NCBI GenBank assembly: GCA_003194525.1
Contig: NBIV01000099.1
Location: forward strand, 124,001 to 188,000
Length of the DNA: 64,000 bases
Origin: Gracilariopsis chorda
Lineage: Eukaryota > Rhodophyta > Florideophyceae > Gracilariales > Gracilariaceae
Reading direction: 5' to 3'
Position numbers and translations under genes: made by a program. The notes below the pieces were generated by a model, which worked only from the letters and a program-made list of their open reading frames with translations, had not been told where the DNA came from and did no database searches. This document shows, piece after piece, positions 44,311-55,904 of the stretch (position 1 is its first letter; every line of letters begins with the position of its first letter).

Positions 44311-47212
44311 TTTCAAGAACGCAATGTGCCTCATCCCCACATGCTCGTGTGGCTCCAAGAATGCGTGATTGAAGAGTTTGATGTGATCGACGATCTGCTT
44401 CGTGCAGAAACTTCCCTTCCAGGTGAAGACGACACGTTGCGTGGCCTCATTCGTTCCAAGCAATGGCACTGCCACCCCCCCCAATTACCGGAATTGCGCT
44501 GGGCGGTGCACGTTTGCATACGACCGCAACATGATTGTGCCGGAAACGTACATTGAAGAAGGCACAATTCGCGTGGTCTACCACACACGAAGGCAACATG
44601 ACCTCAAGAGTTTGCCGTACAGCCCAACTCTGACCAAGACATACCGCTCTCATATCAACGTAGAGCGCACGAAAGGAGGGGGGGCAGTGGCTTATCTAAT
44701 GACATACGCGTTTAAGCAGCCCAAAGCTCAGGAGGTGGTGCTCAATGTGAGTGGTGTTAATGAGACCGACACACACAACGACGAGCAGCAACAAGAGCCG
44801 CAGGCGCAGAACCACATTCGTGCACACATGCGAGCGCGTGTGGTGGGTGCCGTCAACGCAGCTTGGAGAATTTTCGAGTTTCAACATGTTCACATCGTAA
44901 CACAAGTAGAGCGACTGGCCATTCACCTGGAAGGAGAGCGAGCGTTTGTGGTCGGAGGTCCAAATCAAATGCATTCTGGATCGCCATCTTCTATGTTGGA
45001 GAGATACTTTGTAAGGCCCGAAGCATGTGCCAACCTCGACTACCTTTCGTACTTTGAAAAAGTTCGATTGTATCGCACCCTTCCAGCCCGCGTGCATGAC
45101 CAATACGACGGAGACAGCACTCAGAGACCTACACACGACTGCGATCTGCCCATGTACGTGGTACAGCGCACGGAAGACGAGCAGTGCGTCTCAAAGATCA
45201 AAGGTGTTTCAACGTCCGACATTAAACTCTTTGCTCTGCGCTTGGTGCTCATGAATCACGGCTTGAGCTCTTATCAAGACGCAAGGACTTTGAACGGACA
45301 GCAGTATGGAACATATCGTGAAACTTTGATTGTAAGCGAACTGCTCGCGGACGGATCCGAGTTTGTTATTTCATTTCAAGAAGCAGTGCAGATCTACAGC
45401 ACGCTCTTCGAGCTAGAACATGTGGTTTTCACACTATACCGACAAGGCGCAAACCCAGAAAAAATAGCCGTCGAAAACTGGGAGGCGCTATGTAGCGACA
45501 TAAATACAGGAGATGAGCAGCAACGGAAGCGAGAAATGTACCAACTTGTGGTGGACATCTCAGACCGGAACGGAGGACGACTGCTTCGAGATCACAGCTT
45601 TTTCTACCAACACCTCAGCAGAATCATACAGCATTGACTGAGGCGAATCAAGCTACAACAACTCAAGACGTGCGAGTGGTGCGAAATTCGTCAACCTTGC
45701 AGTCCAGGTACGCCACCTTAAAACCTTGCCAAAGAAAAGTCATTGACACTGTCATTGCCGCATTGCAACAACTGCAGGCGCTGCAGGAGCGAACAACCAC
45801 CCCTAGAAACGTGTTCTTTGTGCAAGGATCCACAGGAACTGGAAAGATATACGTTCTCAACCTCCTTCGTGATAATGCTGAGTCGGAAGGAATGCTTGCC
45901 GAAATGACTGCTACAACAATTGCAGCATCGTTGTATGAGGGCGGCCGCACGTTACGTAGCTTGCTCGGACTGGGTGTTGCTGACAAGGACAGTACAGGAA
46001 GCACTACAGCTACTTTGTCAAAGTAAGGTCCCCGATCTCAACAGGCGGAACTGATACGCGAAATACAACCGCTCATCTTGGATAACGCTCCCATGCTCTC
46101 ACGAAAGCTCTACGAACTCATGGATGCGTTGCTCAAAGATCTTCGCTGCAGTGGAAGGGAAAACCGCCCTTCATTTGGGGGCTTGACCATCGTTCTATCC
46201 GGCGACTGCTCCCAGCTGCTTCCAGTGGTGTCGCAGGTGTACATGGAGGTCGAGCCGAGTGGAAATGTGAGACGAGTGTACACAAAAATTTTCAACGAAT
46301 TGGCGTGGAAGAGTGATCTGTCGACATTGTGCTCGGTTCAAGTGCTGTATCTCACCGAACAAGTACACCAAGCCCATGACCCGGCATTTTCGTCGCTGTT
46401 ACGTTCCAATGCACGCAACACAATATCCAACAATGCTCCACTACCACTCAGATCTACACGTGACATGCAAGCCGCCTACCAATTCTTGTGGACGTGGCTG
46501 ACTACAACGCAAGGAGGATGTGGATCGCAGCAAAATGCTCATTGCGTCCACAAACCAGTTGGTTGACGAACATAATGCGGCAGCACTAGATCTCTTTCCT
46601 GATGAGCGCTTCACTCTTCTGTCAGCAAGAACCGTGCAACCTGATCATTGACAGAACCGAGAGTCTGACTTTTCCAGTAGTATCGTCCCCGAATTTGCAT
46701 ATCAGTATGTGCCTACTGGAGTACTGCCTCATAACTTGGACTTGGAGATCTGTGTACCAGGTATGGTCATTCAGAACGTGCTGCATCCCGCTCTGGTCAA
46801 CAGAAAGCCGTTCGTAGTCGTGCGTGTTGATCAATTTACGATGCAAGTCGCTCGATTTGACGAAAACGGACAGGGTTTGGAACGGCAGCTCCTGCAACGT
46901 ATCGACTTTGAGTTTTCTTTTGCAGATATTTGCATGATTCGAAGGGAGTTCTCCATTCGTCTCGCGTTTGCAGCTACCATTCACAACGGACAGGGAAAGA
47001 CCTTGGATGGCTTGGTTGTGGATGTGCGATCCAACGTATTCTGTGCTGGTCAGTTGTATGTCGCATTGTCACACGTTCGAAGGAACGACCATGTGCTGCT
47101 CCTGCACGACCCGCAGCTTACATCTGCGACTGCGCACACAATTCATCCCATGCCTGTGGCCATCGCCAACCCAGTGCTGCCTGAAGCCGTTCAGTTCTCC
47201 ATCCCTCCATAA
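44311..47212 (+). pseudogene. Helitron B Rep/helicase, partial and lightly broken
   Basis: The HUH motif is VPHPHMLVWL (about 44,323-44,352). The 411-codon frame at 44,402-45,637 holds the rest of Rep: SPTLTKTYRSHINVERTKGGGAVAYLMTYAFKQ with both catalytic-type tyrosines (about 44,693-44,716), AAWRIFEF, and the connector. The helicase frame 45,634-46,026 has Walker A QGSTGTGKIYVLNLL (about 45,823-45,866). After a TAA at 46,024, 46,078-46,566 gives LILDNAPMLSRKL and LTIVLSGDCSQLLPVV; 46,709-47,212 gives LAFAATIHNGQGKTLDGLVVD and GQLYVALSHVRR. Early Rep frameshift, one stop and one or two later frameshifts break it. Walker B reads LDN rather than the usual DE. Confidence 0.78.
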
Positions 47213-47366
47213 CCGTAATTATATTTCTTGCATTCTTCATTCATTGAGTTAAAGTAGTTGTTTTTCTGCTCTTGCTTTCTTTGCCCATTTTCACTTCTCA
47301 CCGCTGTTTATAACTCCTCCACCGCGGCGCGAAGCACCGCCCGCCGCCGAGTGTGGCTCCCTCTTT
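44311..47366 (+). mobile_element. Helitron copy B, 5'-truncated
   Basis: Homology to copy A starts at TTTCAAGAACGCAATG, in the middle of the Rep domain, right where the tandem array stops. The rest of Rep, the helicase and the 3' hairpin tail (CTCCCTCTTT at 47,357-47,366) are present. The next short unit begins TCTCAGCACC at 47,367. This is the best-preserved Rep/helicase in the window. Confidence 0.7.
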
Positions 47367-47941
47367 TCTCAGCACCTCCCACTCTTAATGATTTGCTCAT
47401 ATATGAGGGGGTGTTATTGATTGACGGGAGGCGTTGCACTAAAATATCCCATTGCACACCGCCTTCAGTGCGTGCAATTTCCACTTTGGCGCAACGCCTC
47501 CCCGCCAGTTAAAAATTCAGCAGCAGCAGCAGTAGCAACAAAGCTCAAGGCTAATTGGCTGCTGCTGTGTATTGACTGCTGCTGCTGCTGTATATTGACT
47601 GCTGCTACTGCTGTATACTGCCTGCTGTGGCTGCTCAGTAGCTGGCACTACACCACTGCTTCCCATTCCACTGCACAGTGGCTGGCACTGCAGTCATTTT
47701 GGCAGTGCCATCCAATTGCAATCTACCGTGCTCTCCATCCATAAATGCAGTGCCCGCCAATCATAAACTGGCGCGCGCTCAATTGCAACTCCATTCTATA
47801 TTCTCTCTCTGCTCCGCGGCCCTCATTGGTTTGCAGGCCATTTGCGAGCGCTAGCGAGCAGAAACGGCCTGTAGATCCCCCAAAGGCACCTTTATTCAGT
47901 GGCACGCAGCGCTCCCAGCGGCCGAAGGCCGGTTCCTCTTG
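47367..47941 (+). mobile_element. Short non-autonomous Helitron unit between copies B and F
   Basis: The 575-bp unit begins TCTCAGCACC and ends GGTTCCTCTTG at 47,941. It has the GGGAGGCGTTGC / GCGCAACGCCTCCC stem (47,424-47,503), extended CAG/CTG repeats (47,517-47,630) and the GC hairpin (about 47,900-47,932). No gene. Confidence 0.58.
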
Positions 47942-50760
47942 TCTCTCCACTATAATGATTTACACGACAAAATGAGCATGTTGTTGATTGATGGAGGCAT
48001 TTCCAAAACAAATCCCCTTGCACGTTCCCTTCAGCGAAGCTAAAAAAGGCGTTTCGCGCAATGCCTCCCTACCTTTCAAAATATTCAGCAGCAGCAGCAG
48101 CAAAGCTCAAAGCTCATTGGCTGCCGCTGCGTGCTGCTGCATTTTGACTGCTGCTGATGCTGAGTGGCAGGTGCCATGGCAAAATAATTGCAGTGCTAAC
48201 CACTCAGGAGCAGCACCTTGCTTGTGCGACATGTGGCTGGCATGTTGCATTGCGCCAGTGCAGCACAATTCACAGAGTATATATATTGCACTGGAGTAGT
48301 GCAAAAAGCACCTCCCTTGCTGACCCTACCGACTACTTTGCATCCCATGGAGGCTTGGCCAATAGCGCGGTGTCGTAACCTTTTGCTACTTTAGACACTG
48401 TTGGTGGCCTGGGACCTAGGCAAGGCCGAGCTTGTATGCAGGTCCCCACAAGAGTAACCCACTGAGTACTATGGATCTGAAAAAGGTCAGATGCACTTCT
48501 GTGGTATACTGGTCGTTGGACGGTGATCAGGAAGTCTGAGGGTTTCTCGGACCTAATACCAGCTTGCTGTGCAGGGTCCTGGGTGGCCGCCGTGTCGTAC
48601 CTCTTGGGGCTGGAAAGCACACTTCGGTGTGTGAGTAAAGGGCAGACCAATCCTTCAACTGGACGCGGGTTTAGCACCAAATGGCTTGAAAAACGGCTGG
48701 GCACACTCCGCCCGTCATAATCAAACAGGAGTGGGTCGATAGTCTCTGTGCTGTGCACGACTGCATTGGGTAAATATAAGTCTCGCAGTAAGTATTTTTA
48801 ATTGCTCATGAAACTTGGCCCAGTAGGTGCAAAGAAACAAACTGCAACCAGTTTCTCACTTTCAAGTTTTTTTTATAATGGACATTATTCTGGAACTCTG
48901 GCAAGTTTTTTAGGGTTTCAGAAAAATAGAATTGTTTATTATTTTTGTAAATTGCTATGGCGCGAGGAGGTTCATGCCCGAACTAAGGTTGGGTCAAACC
49001 GAATTCCGGAGGTGCCAGAGCCAATTCTGGAGGTGCCAGAGCGAATTCTGGCGGTGCCAGGGCAAATTCGGGAGTTGTCAGGGCAAATTCTGGAGGCGCT
49101 AGAGCAAATTCAGGAAGGGCCATGGTGAATTCAGGCGGCGCAAGGCCAGGAGCCTGACAATATCGACGAATAACAGTTCCTCCCGCTCTAGATGAGATGC
49201 CGGTAAATGAGAGCGGAGCGCACGTGCAAGGACCCATTTTTCCAGCCGTAGAGGAGGTCGGAATTGCCCCTGCACCTACGTTCGTCACTGGGGCCAGTGG
49301 TTCCAGGCCCACATCACGACAACTTCCTCCCCGATGCCTCCATCACTCCCACCATGCCCTGCGCCTGCTGTCGTTGATGAGGGCAACACGACCGTGAAGA
49401 CAGATGCATGTACTCTGACGCAAGTTGAAGAAGAAGAACAGATGCCCGTTCAAATGGAAGTTGAAGGTGGCAAGATCAATCCTGTTCCCTTACAGCAGCC
49501 ACCTCAGCACCCTTCTCTCCCCAAGTTGACAACAGATGCCCATTCAGATGGGCGTGGAAGAGGATGAGATCACTAACGCCCCCTCACAGCCGCCACAGCA
49601 CCTACTCTGCCACAAGCCGAACAACGAGAAGAGGGGATGCCAGTTCCTACGGAAGTTGAAGAGAATGAGATCACTCCTGTTCCCTTACACTCGCCACAGC
49701 AGCAGCTGTAGCAGCCACAGCACCCACCTCAGCAGCTTGATACGACGATCATGCAGTGTGCTGGAGGTCCAGATCGAAGACTGTATCGCGTGTAATATGC
49801 GTGGGATTCCGTCGCAGCTCAGGCGAGGAATGTTCCAGCCATCCGTGCAAGCTTTCCAGAGTTTGAGGCGATTTCCACTGCGGGTTAAAGGCGATTCGGA
49901 AGATGCGCAGTGAGCACGCACACACGCTCCCCTCGTGTATGTACCCCGAATGGACATTGAGCATTCATAGCTGGAAGTACTGCAGATGCGTTTTGCTTGG
50001 CGAAGAGACCATTGGAGTGTGCTGTGGAATGTAAAGAATGTCAGGATGGGGCATTACGTTCCGCAGAAGGCATAGGAGTAAGTTAGTTCGCAGTCTTCAT
50101 AGCCTGAGAGCCTTTTACAGCCATTTCCTCAACGTGAATACGCTCTTTGCGACGACGTAGGTGTTCATGGACATGTAGTATGTGACGGGAGGCGGTCCTT
50201 CCTTTGTAAAACTTTAGGGCAACGAAGCTCTTGCTCTGCCCACCCAGAACCAGAAAAACACGCGCTACAGCTCTCTGTGGGGTACCAGTCCGCCTTCTTT
50301 GGATCCATCTCACTATGCGCGTGCCAATCTGCGTGCATTCATTCAGTACATCAACATAAGAGACATCGTACCCAGGTTGTACGATGTGATCCAGCCGAAG
50401 CCGGACGTGGTGCGCGAATGTTACCGATCCATGCTAAGCACGCAACAGCAACCACAATAACAACAAAATGCAGAGACTGCCGTCGATATCAGCGTGCAAG
50501 CAGCATAACCAGGATTAGTTGTACGTGAATACGAATGAACCCCAAATGCTACAGTCAGTGCTCCTCATGCAGATGCTAACCCTCTCCCTGAAGATGTTCC
50601 TGCTGAGAACGCTCGTTATTGATACGACTGTCCTGTACCGAGTACAGTCTCAAATACCACGCCTGGTAGAAGGAAATGTAACAGAAGAGCACGCTGCAGT
50701 GACTACTGCTGCTGCTGCTGGAGCAGGGGCGACTGCGAATGCCAAAAACAATGCGCAAGT
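47942..50760 (+). mobile_element. Helitron copy F, 3'-truncated
   Basis: It starts TCTCTCCACTATAA, has the palindromic leader, the conserved 5' block (about 48,300-48,945) and the N-terminal coding region, and then breaks at about 50,760, where inverted copy E begins. Rep and helicase are missing. Confidence 0.62.
48957..50759 (+). pseudogene. Helitron F: N-terminal heptad, acidic-repeat and zinc-finger region
   Basis: The start MARGGSCPN at 48,957 matches the starts of copies E (MTRGGPRPNSGG) and D. An early TAA follows, then regular heptads such as SGGARAN in 49,011-49,150. Next are MPVNESGAHVQG (49,197), MPPSLPPCPAPAV (49,334) and acidic repeats MPVQMEVEGG and MGVEEDEIT (to about 49,700). 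Segments matching the zinc finger and post-finger region of copy D run to about 50,450. The last part (50,690-50,759, AGATANAKNNAQV) matches copy A at 4,690-4,730 and ends at the junction with copy E. Many frame breaks are present. Confidence 0.5.
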
Positions 50761-52930
50761 ACGGTACCGGCATGTTGCGCATCGCCTTTGACCCGCAGTG
50801 GAAAGCCTCTCAAACTCTGGAACGCTTGTACGGATGGATGGATCATTCCAAGCTTCATCAGCCGCGGTATCCTACGCATAGTACACGCGATACAGTCCTC
50901 GATCCGGACGTCCAGCACACTGCATGATCGTCGTATCAAGCTGTTGCTGTGGCAAATACTGCGGCTGATATGAGGGAGCCGGTGTGATATCACCCTCTTC
51001 CACCTCCATTGTAATGGGCATCTGTTGTTCTTCCTGTTCAGCTTGTGGCAGCACAGGCTGCAGCGGCGGGTTTGAGGGAGCCGGAGTGATCTCATCCTCT
51101 TCCGATTCCATTGGGACCGGCATCTGTTCTTCCTGTTGTTCAGCTTGTGGCAGAGCAGGCTGCTGTGGCGGCGGTGGTGACAGCGGTGGCTGTGAAGTAG
51201 CAGGGATTATGTCATTCTCTTCCACTTTCATTGCAATGGGCATCTGTTTCGCAGGCATCGGTGGGAGAGAGGCAGGCATCGGAGGTGGTGAAATGAGACT
51301 TAGAAAGCCTCTCACAAACTCTAGAAATCCAGGAATTGGGAACAAAGTGGGCAGACCTATGGCAACGGACCCACTGGCTCCAGTGGCGCGTGTGCTATCT
51401 GAACCTGCAACCGAAGTACTTGCAGGAGTAATTTCGTCCTCTTCCACTGCTGGAGCAATGGGTCATTGCACGTGCGCTCCGCTCTCATTTACTGGCATGT
51501 CATCTCTAGCGGAAGGAACTGGTAATCGTCGAAGTCGTCTAGTTCCCGGCCTTGAACCGCCTGAGATCATTCTGGCACCTTCCGTATTAGCTCTGGCACC
51601 ACTGGAATTGGCTCTGGCTCCTCCTGAATTGGCTCTGGTGCCTCCAGCGTTAAATCAAACACCTCCAGCAATCTGTCTGGCGCCTCCGGAATTGGCTCTA
51701 GCACCTCCAGAATTCTCTCTGGCACCTCCGGCATTGGCTCGAGAATCCCCATTATTGGCTGTTGCACCTCCAGAATTGGCTCGTGCACCTCTAGAATTGG
51801 CTTGTGCACCTCCAGAAATAGCTCGGCACCTCCAGAATTCTTTCGAGGTCCTCCAGAGCTCGGTCAGACCCCACCAGAGTTTGGACGCGGACCTCCTCGC
51901 GTCATTTCAATTTCACAAAAAAGAAACAATTTTTTTAAACCAGTTAAACATATGCCAGAGTTTTAGAATAGTTTCCAATATAACAAAAATTTGACCGTGA
52001 AAAAATGGTTGCAGTTTTTTGCTTTGCACCCACCGGGCCTAATAGCATGCAGCAATTAAAAACAATTATTGCAATGCTTATATTTACCCGATGCAGTCGT
52101 GCGCAGCACAGGGACTCTCGACACACTCCTGTTTGACTATGACGGGTGGCGTGTGCCCAGCCGGGTTCCAAGCCGTTTGACGTTTAACCGGGGTCCGGTT
52201 GTAAGGATTGGTCTGCCTTTACTCACAAACCGAAGAGTGCTTTCCGGCCCCAAGAGATACGACATGGCGACCGCCCCGGACCCTGCACAGCAAGCTGGTA
52301 TTAGGGCCGGGAAACCCTCAGACGTCCTGATCGTGGTAGAACGACCAGTATATTACAGAGGAGCACCTGGCCTTTCCCAGATCCGTGGTACTTAGTGGGT
52401 TGCTTTTGTGGTAACCTGCACACGGGGTCGGCATTGCCTAGGTCCCAGGCCACCAAACAGTGCCCACAGTAGCAAAAGGTTACGACACTGCGCTATTGGC
52501 CGAGCCTGAAATGGTAGGTGAAAATAGTGGTTAGGGTCAGCAAGTGAGATGGTATTTGCACTGCGCCAGTGCAGTATATATGCTCTGTAACTTGTGCTGC
52601 ACTAAGACAGTGCAAAAAGGCATTAACGTGTCGTGCAAGCCAGCTACTGCTGAGTGGCTGGCATTGCAGTCATCTACTGTAGTGCCAACCACTCAGCAGC
52701 AGTAGCAGTCAACAAACAGCAGCAGCCCATAAGCTTTGAGCTTTGCTGCTGCTGCTTCTGCTGCTGCCGCTGCTGCTGCTGGTGGCTTTTTTGAATGGAA
52801 TGGTGCTGTTGCGCCAAAACAGGTTGATGCGTGCGCTGAAGAGGGGGTGCAGGCATGTTTATTGGCGCAACCCCTCCGTTCAATCAAGATGTACGCCCTC
52901 ATACGCTTGTAAATCTATAGAGTAGAGAGA
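50761..52930 (-). mobile_element. Helitron copy E, 3'-truncated, inverted relative to F
   Basis: The minus-strand 5' end TCTCTCTACT lies at 52,930, adjoining the 3' end of copy C. Leader and CTG/CAG stems (52,740-52,790), conserved 5' block (about 52,560-51,935) and the N-terminal coding region follow. It ends at about 50,761 against copy F. Confidence 0.62.
50872..51903 (-). pseudogene. Helitron E: N-terminal heptad and acidic-repeat region
   Basis: From ATG at 51,903 (MTRGGPRPNSGG) the heptad region runs to about 51,560 with frame breaks. A stop interrupts the segment before PIAPAVEEDEIT, after which 191 codons are open (51,447-50,872). These hold PMPASLPPMPAKQMPIAM and three repeats of the type MPxxMExEEDEITPAPSNPP with ALPQAEQ spacers, then LDTTIMQCAGRPDRGLYRVYYA. 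It is the best example of the acidic repeat. Zinc finger and Rep are lost at the junction. Confidence 0.58.
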
Positions 52931-54740
52931 CAAGAGGAAACGCCCTTCGGTGGCTGGAGGCGTTTCTTGCCGCGGTAGAGGAGTTGTAAACAGGGGTGAG
53001 AATAAAAAATGGGTGGAGAAAGCAAAAGCAGAAACGCAATTAGTATAATTCAGTGAATGAAGAACGCAAGAAATATGATTACGGTTGTGCAGGGATGCAG
53101 AAATGAATGGCTTCACGTAGCACTGGTTTTGCAATGGCGAAAGGCATGGGATGAATTGTGTGCGCACTGGCGGATGTAACCTGCGGGTCATGCAGGAGCA
53201 GCACATGGTCGTTACTTCGAACGCGCGACAATGCAACATACAACTGACCGGCGCAGAACAAGTTGGATCGCACATCCACAACCATGCCATCCAAGGTCTT
53301 TCCCTGTCCTTTGTGAACGGTAGCTGCAAACGCGAGACGAATGAGGAACTGCCTTCGAATCATGCGAATGTATGCGAAAGAAAACTGGACGTCCATACAA
53401 TGCAGGAGCTGTCGTTCCAGCACCTGTACGATCTCGTCGAATGGAGCCACCTGCATCGTAGACCGATCGACACGCACGACTACGAACAGATTTCCGTTGA
53501 AAACAGCGAGATGCAGCATGTTCCGAATGACCATAACTTGCACACCAATCTTGAAATCCAATTTCTGAGGTCGTACTCCAGTAGGTGCATACTGATATGC
53601 AAACTCGGGAACAAAAGTATTGGTGACGTCGGGCTATGAGTTCTGTCCACCATCAAGTTGTACCGTGGTAGCTGACGGAAGAGTGGAGCATTCACCAGGA
53701 AACAGATCCAGCGCTGCTGCATTGTGTTCATCGACCAACTGATTTGTGGAGGCAATGAGCATTTTGCTGAGATCCACATCCTCCTAGCGTCGTGTTGTGA
53801 GCCACTTCCACAGGAATTGATAAGCGCTTTGCAATCGACTGGTAGATGAGAGTTATTGAATATTGTGTTACGTGCAATGGAACGTAAGAGCCACGCAAAT
53901 GCCGGATGATCTGCTTGGCGTACTTGTTCGGTGAAATACAGCACATGAACAGAGCACAATGTCCACAGATCACTCTTCCACGACAATTCGTTGAGAATGT
54001 TTATGTACACACGTTTCATATTTCCACTCGGCGCCGCCTCCATGTATACTTGCGGCACAACTGGAAGCAGCTGGGAGTAGTCGCCGGATAGAACGATGGT
54101 CAAGCCCCCAAACGGAGGGCGGTTTTCCCTTCCACTGCAGCGAAGATCTTTGAGCAACGCATCCATGAGTTCGTAGAGCTTTCGTGAGAGCATGGGAGTG
54201 TTATCCAAGATGAGCGGTTGTATTTCGCGTAACAGTTCTGCACATGGAGAGCGAGGAGCGTACTTTGACAAATTGGCTGTAGTGCTGCTGGTGCTGTCCT
54301 TATCAGCTACAACCACTGCAAGCAAGCTATGTAAAGTTCGGCCACTTTCGTAAAACGATGCTGCAATGTGTTGTAGCAGGAGACCTGCACACAAGCTTCT
54401 CCTTGCCCAGGTCCGAGGCTAGCAACAGTGCCCAAAGAAGCAAAAGATTACGACACTGCGCTATTTGCCAAGCCTGAGTGGGATGCAAAATAGTGGTTAG
54501 GGTCAGCAAACGAGATGTATTTGGCACTGTGCCAGTGCAGTATATACATCTGTTGCAGGCATGTCTGCAATGAAACTTCACTATACACTGCATAGAAGCA
54601 GTGCAACTTGCCACGTCTTGGAATGAACAGCAAAGGTTTTTCTGCTGAGTGGTTGGCATTACAACTTAATTGTATTACAAGCCCTTCAGCAGCCATTGCA
54701 CAGTCAACATGCAGCAGCAGCAGCTAATTAACTGAACGCT

Positions 54741-54773
<33 letters not shown>

Positions 54774-54919
54774 AATTTTTTGAATGGCAGGGAAGCGTTG
54801 CGCCAAATGGGCATTTTGCATGCACAAACGGCGGCGTGCAAAACGGTTTTGTGGCGCAACGGCTCCATTCAGTCAAGAACACCCCCTTCATACGCGTATA
54901 AATAATTATAGTGGAGAGA
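52931..54919 (-). mobile_element. Internally deleted Helitron copy C
   Basis: On the minus strand it runs from TCTCTCCAC at 54,919 through the leader with (CTG)10 (54,744-54,773), a shortened conserved block (about 54,600-54,400) and the helicase from just after Walker A, to the TTTCCTCTTG tail at 52,931. The N-terminal region, Rep and the helicase start are gone. The deletion joint is near 54,395-54,410. Confidence 0.65.
53079..54394 (-). pseudogene. Helitron C: Pif1-like helicase without its N-terminal motifs
   Basis: The open frame from 54,394 starts after Walker A (HIAASFYESGRTLHSLL) and includes LILDNTPMLSRKLYELMDALL, GGLTIVLSGDYSQLLPVVPQVYM and LTEQ-like FTEQVRQADHPAFAWLL. A frameshift near 53,850 and another near 53,560 precede the C-terminal part, 53,561-53,079: LAFAATVHKGQGKTLDGMVVDVRSNLF and GQLYVALSRVRSNDHVLLLHD. 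The late motifs are the best kept of all copies. Without Walker A it cannot act as an ATPase. Confidence 0.72.
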
Positions 54920-55384
54920 AAAGTGGAAAAGACCTAAGGCCGTGGGCGCCGGTGCGCACTGCGTTGCTTTTGTAGCTTTGTCTATTCAGTAGAGTTCGGA
55001 GGCTCTCCGAGCACTTTGCTCCTTTTCGCTCGCAGTAACCCTTGTAGAAACACAGAGCGCTGCGGCGCCTAGAGTATGTGGAGCCATAATCGTTTGTGTG
55101 TAGGTGCCTAAAATAACTACAGTGCCAGCCAATGATGAGAAAGCACGACAATTTGCTTTCTGTAACTAGCTGACACTGCAGTCATTATGAGAGTGCGAAC
55201 CAGTAAGCAGCAAGGTTTGCTGCTGCTGCTGAATGTTTTTAATGGTAGGGAGGCGTTGCGCCAAATATGCGTTTTGCATGCGCAAACGGGGGCGTGCAAA
55301 GTGAATTTGTGGCGCAACGCCTCACCTCAGTCAAAAACACCCCCCTCATACATGAGCAAATCATTAAGATTGGGGGTGTTGAGA
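54920..55384 (-). mobile_element. Short non-autonomous Helitron unit
   Basis: The 465-bp unit reads from TCTCAACACCCCCAATC at 55,384 to a tail near 54,920. It contains the GGGAGGCGTTGCGCC / GGCGCAACGCCTC stem (55,247-55,324) and CTG repeats (55,217-55,230). Its GC hairpin near 54,940-54,957 is decayed. Confidence 0.58.
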
Positions 55385-55896
55385 CAAGTAGAAGCGGCCT
55401 TCGGCCGCGGGCGGCGCTGCGCGCTACTGAGGTGGGGTAATTGTGGGGGATTTGCATGCCATTTTTGCTCGCTATCGCTCCCAAACGGCCTGCAAACCAA
55501 TGAGGGCTGCGGCGCCGAGAGTATAGATGGAATAGGATTGCAGTTGGGCGCTCGTGCATTGGTGATTGGCTGGCACTGCAGTTGTGTAGTAGATTGTAAT
55601 TGGCTGGCACTGCCGAAATAACTGCAGTTCCAGCCACTGTGCAGTGGTGTGGCTGGCACTGCTGCAGTGCCAGCCACTTAGCAGCTGCGGCAGTCAACAT
55701 GCAGCAGCAGCTAATGAGCTCTGAGCTTTGCTGCTGCAGCTGCTGCTGCTGGTGAATTGTTTAATTGGCGGGGAGGCGTGAAAATTGCATGCGCTGAAGG
55801 GGGCGTGCAAGGGGATTTTTTGGCACAACGCCTCCCGTCATTCAACAACACCCCCTCATACATGTGTAAATCATAATAGTACGGGGGGTGTTGAGA
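55385..55896 (-). mobile_element. Short non-autonomous Helitron unit, outer end of the chain
   Basis: The 512-bp unit has its 5' end TCTCAACACCCCCC at 55,896, with A as the flanking minus-strand base, as expected for insertion in AT. The 3' end has the perfect GCGGCC/GGCCGC stem (55,393-55,410) and tail CTTCTACTTG. Right of 55,896 lies gypsy sequence. Confidence 0.6.
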
Positions 55897-55904
55897 TAGG
55901 TCTT

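Noticed and set aside
50984..51994. A 336-codon plus-strand frame rich in LALAPPE-like repeats
   Set aside because: It is antisense to the heptad and acidic-repeat coding region, whose minus-strand frame is supported by three other copies and by its position before the zinc finger and Rep.
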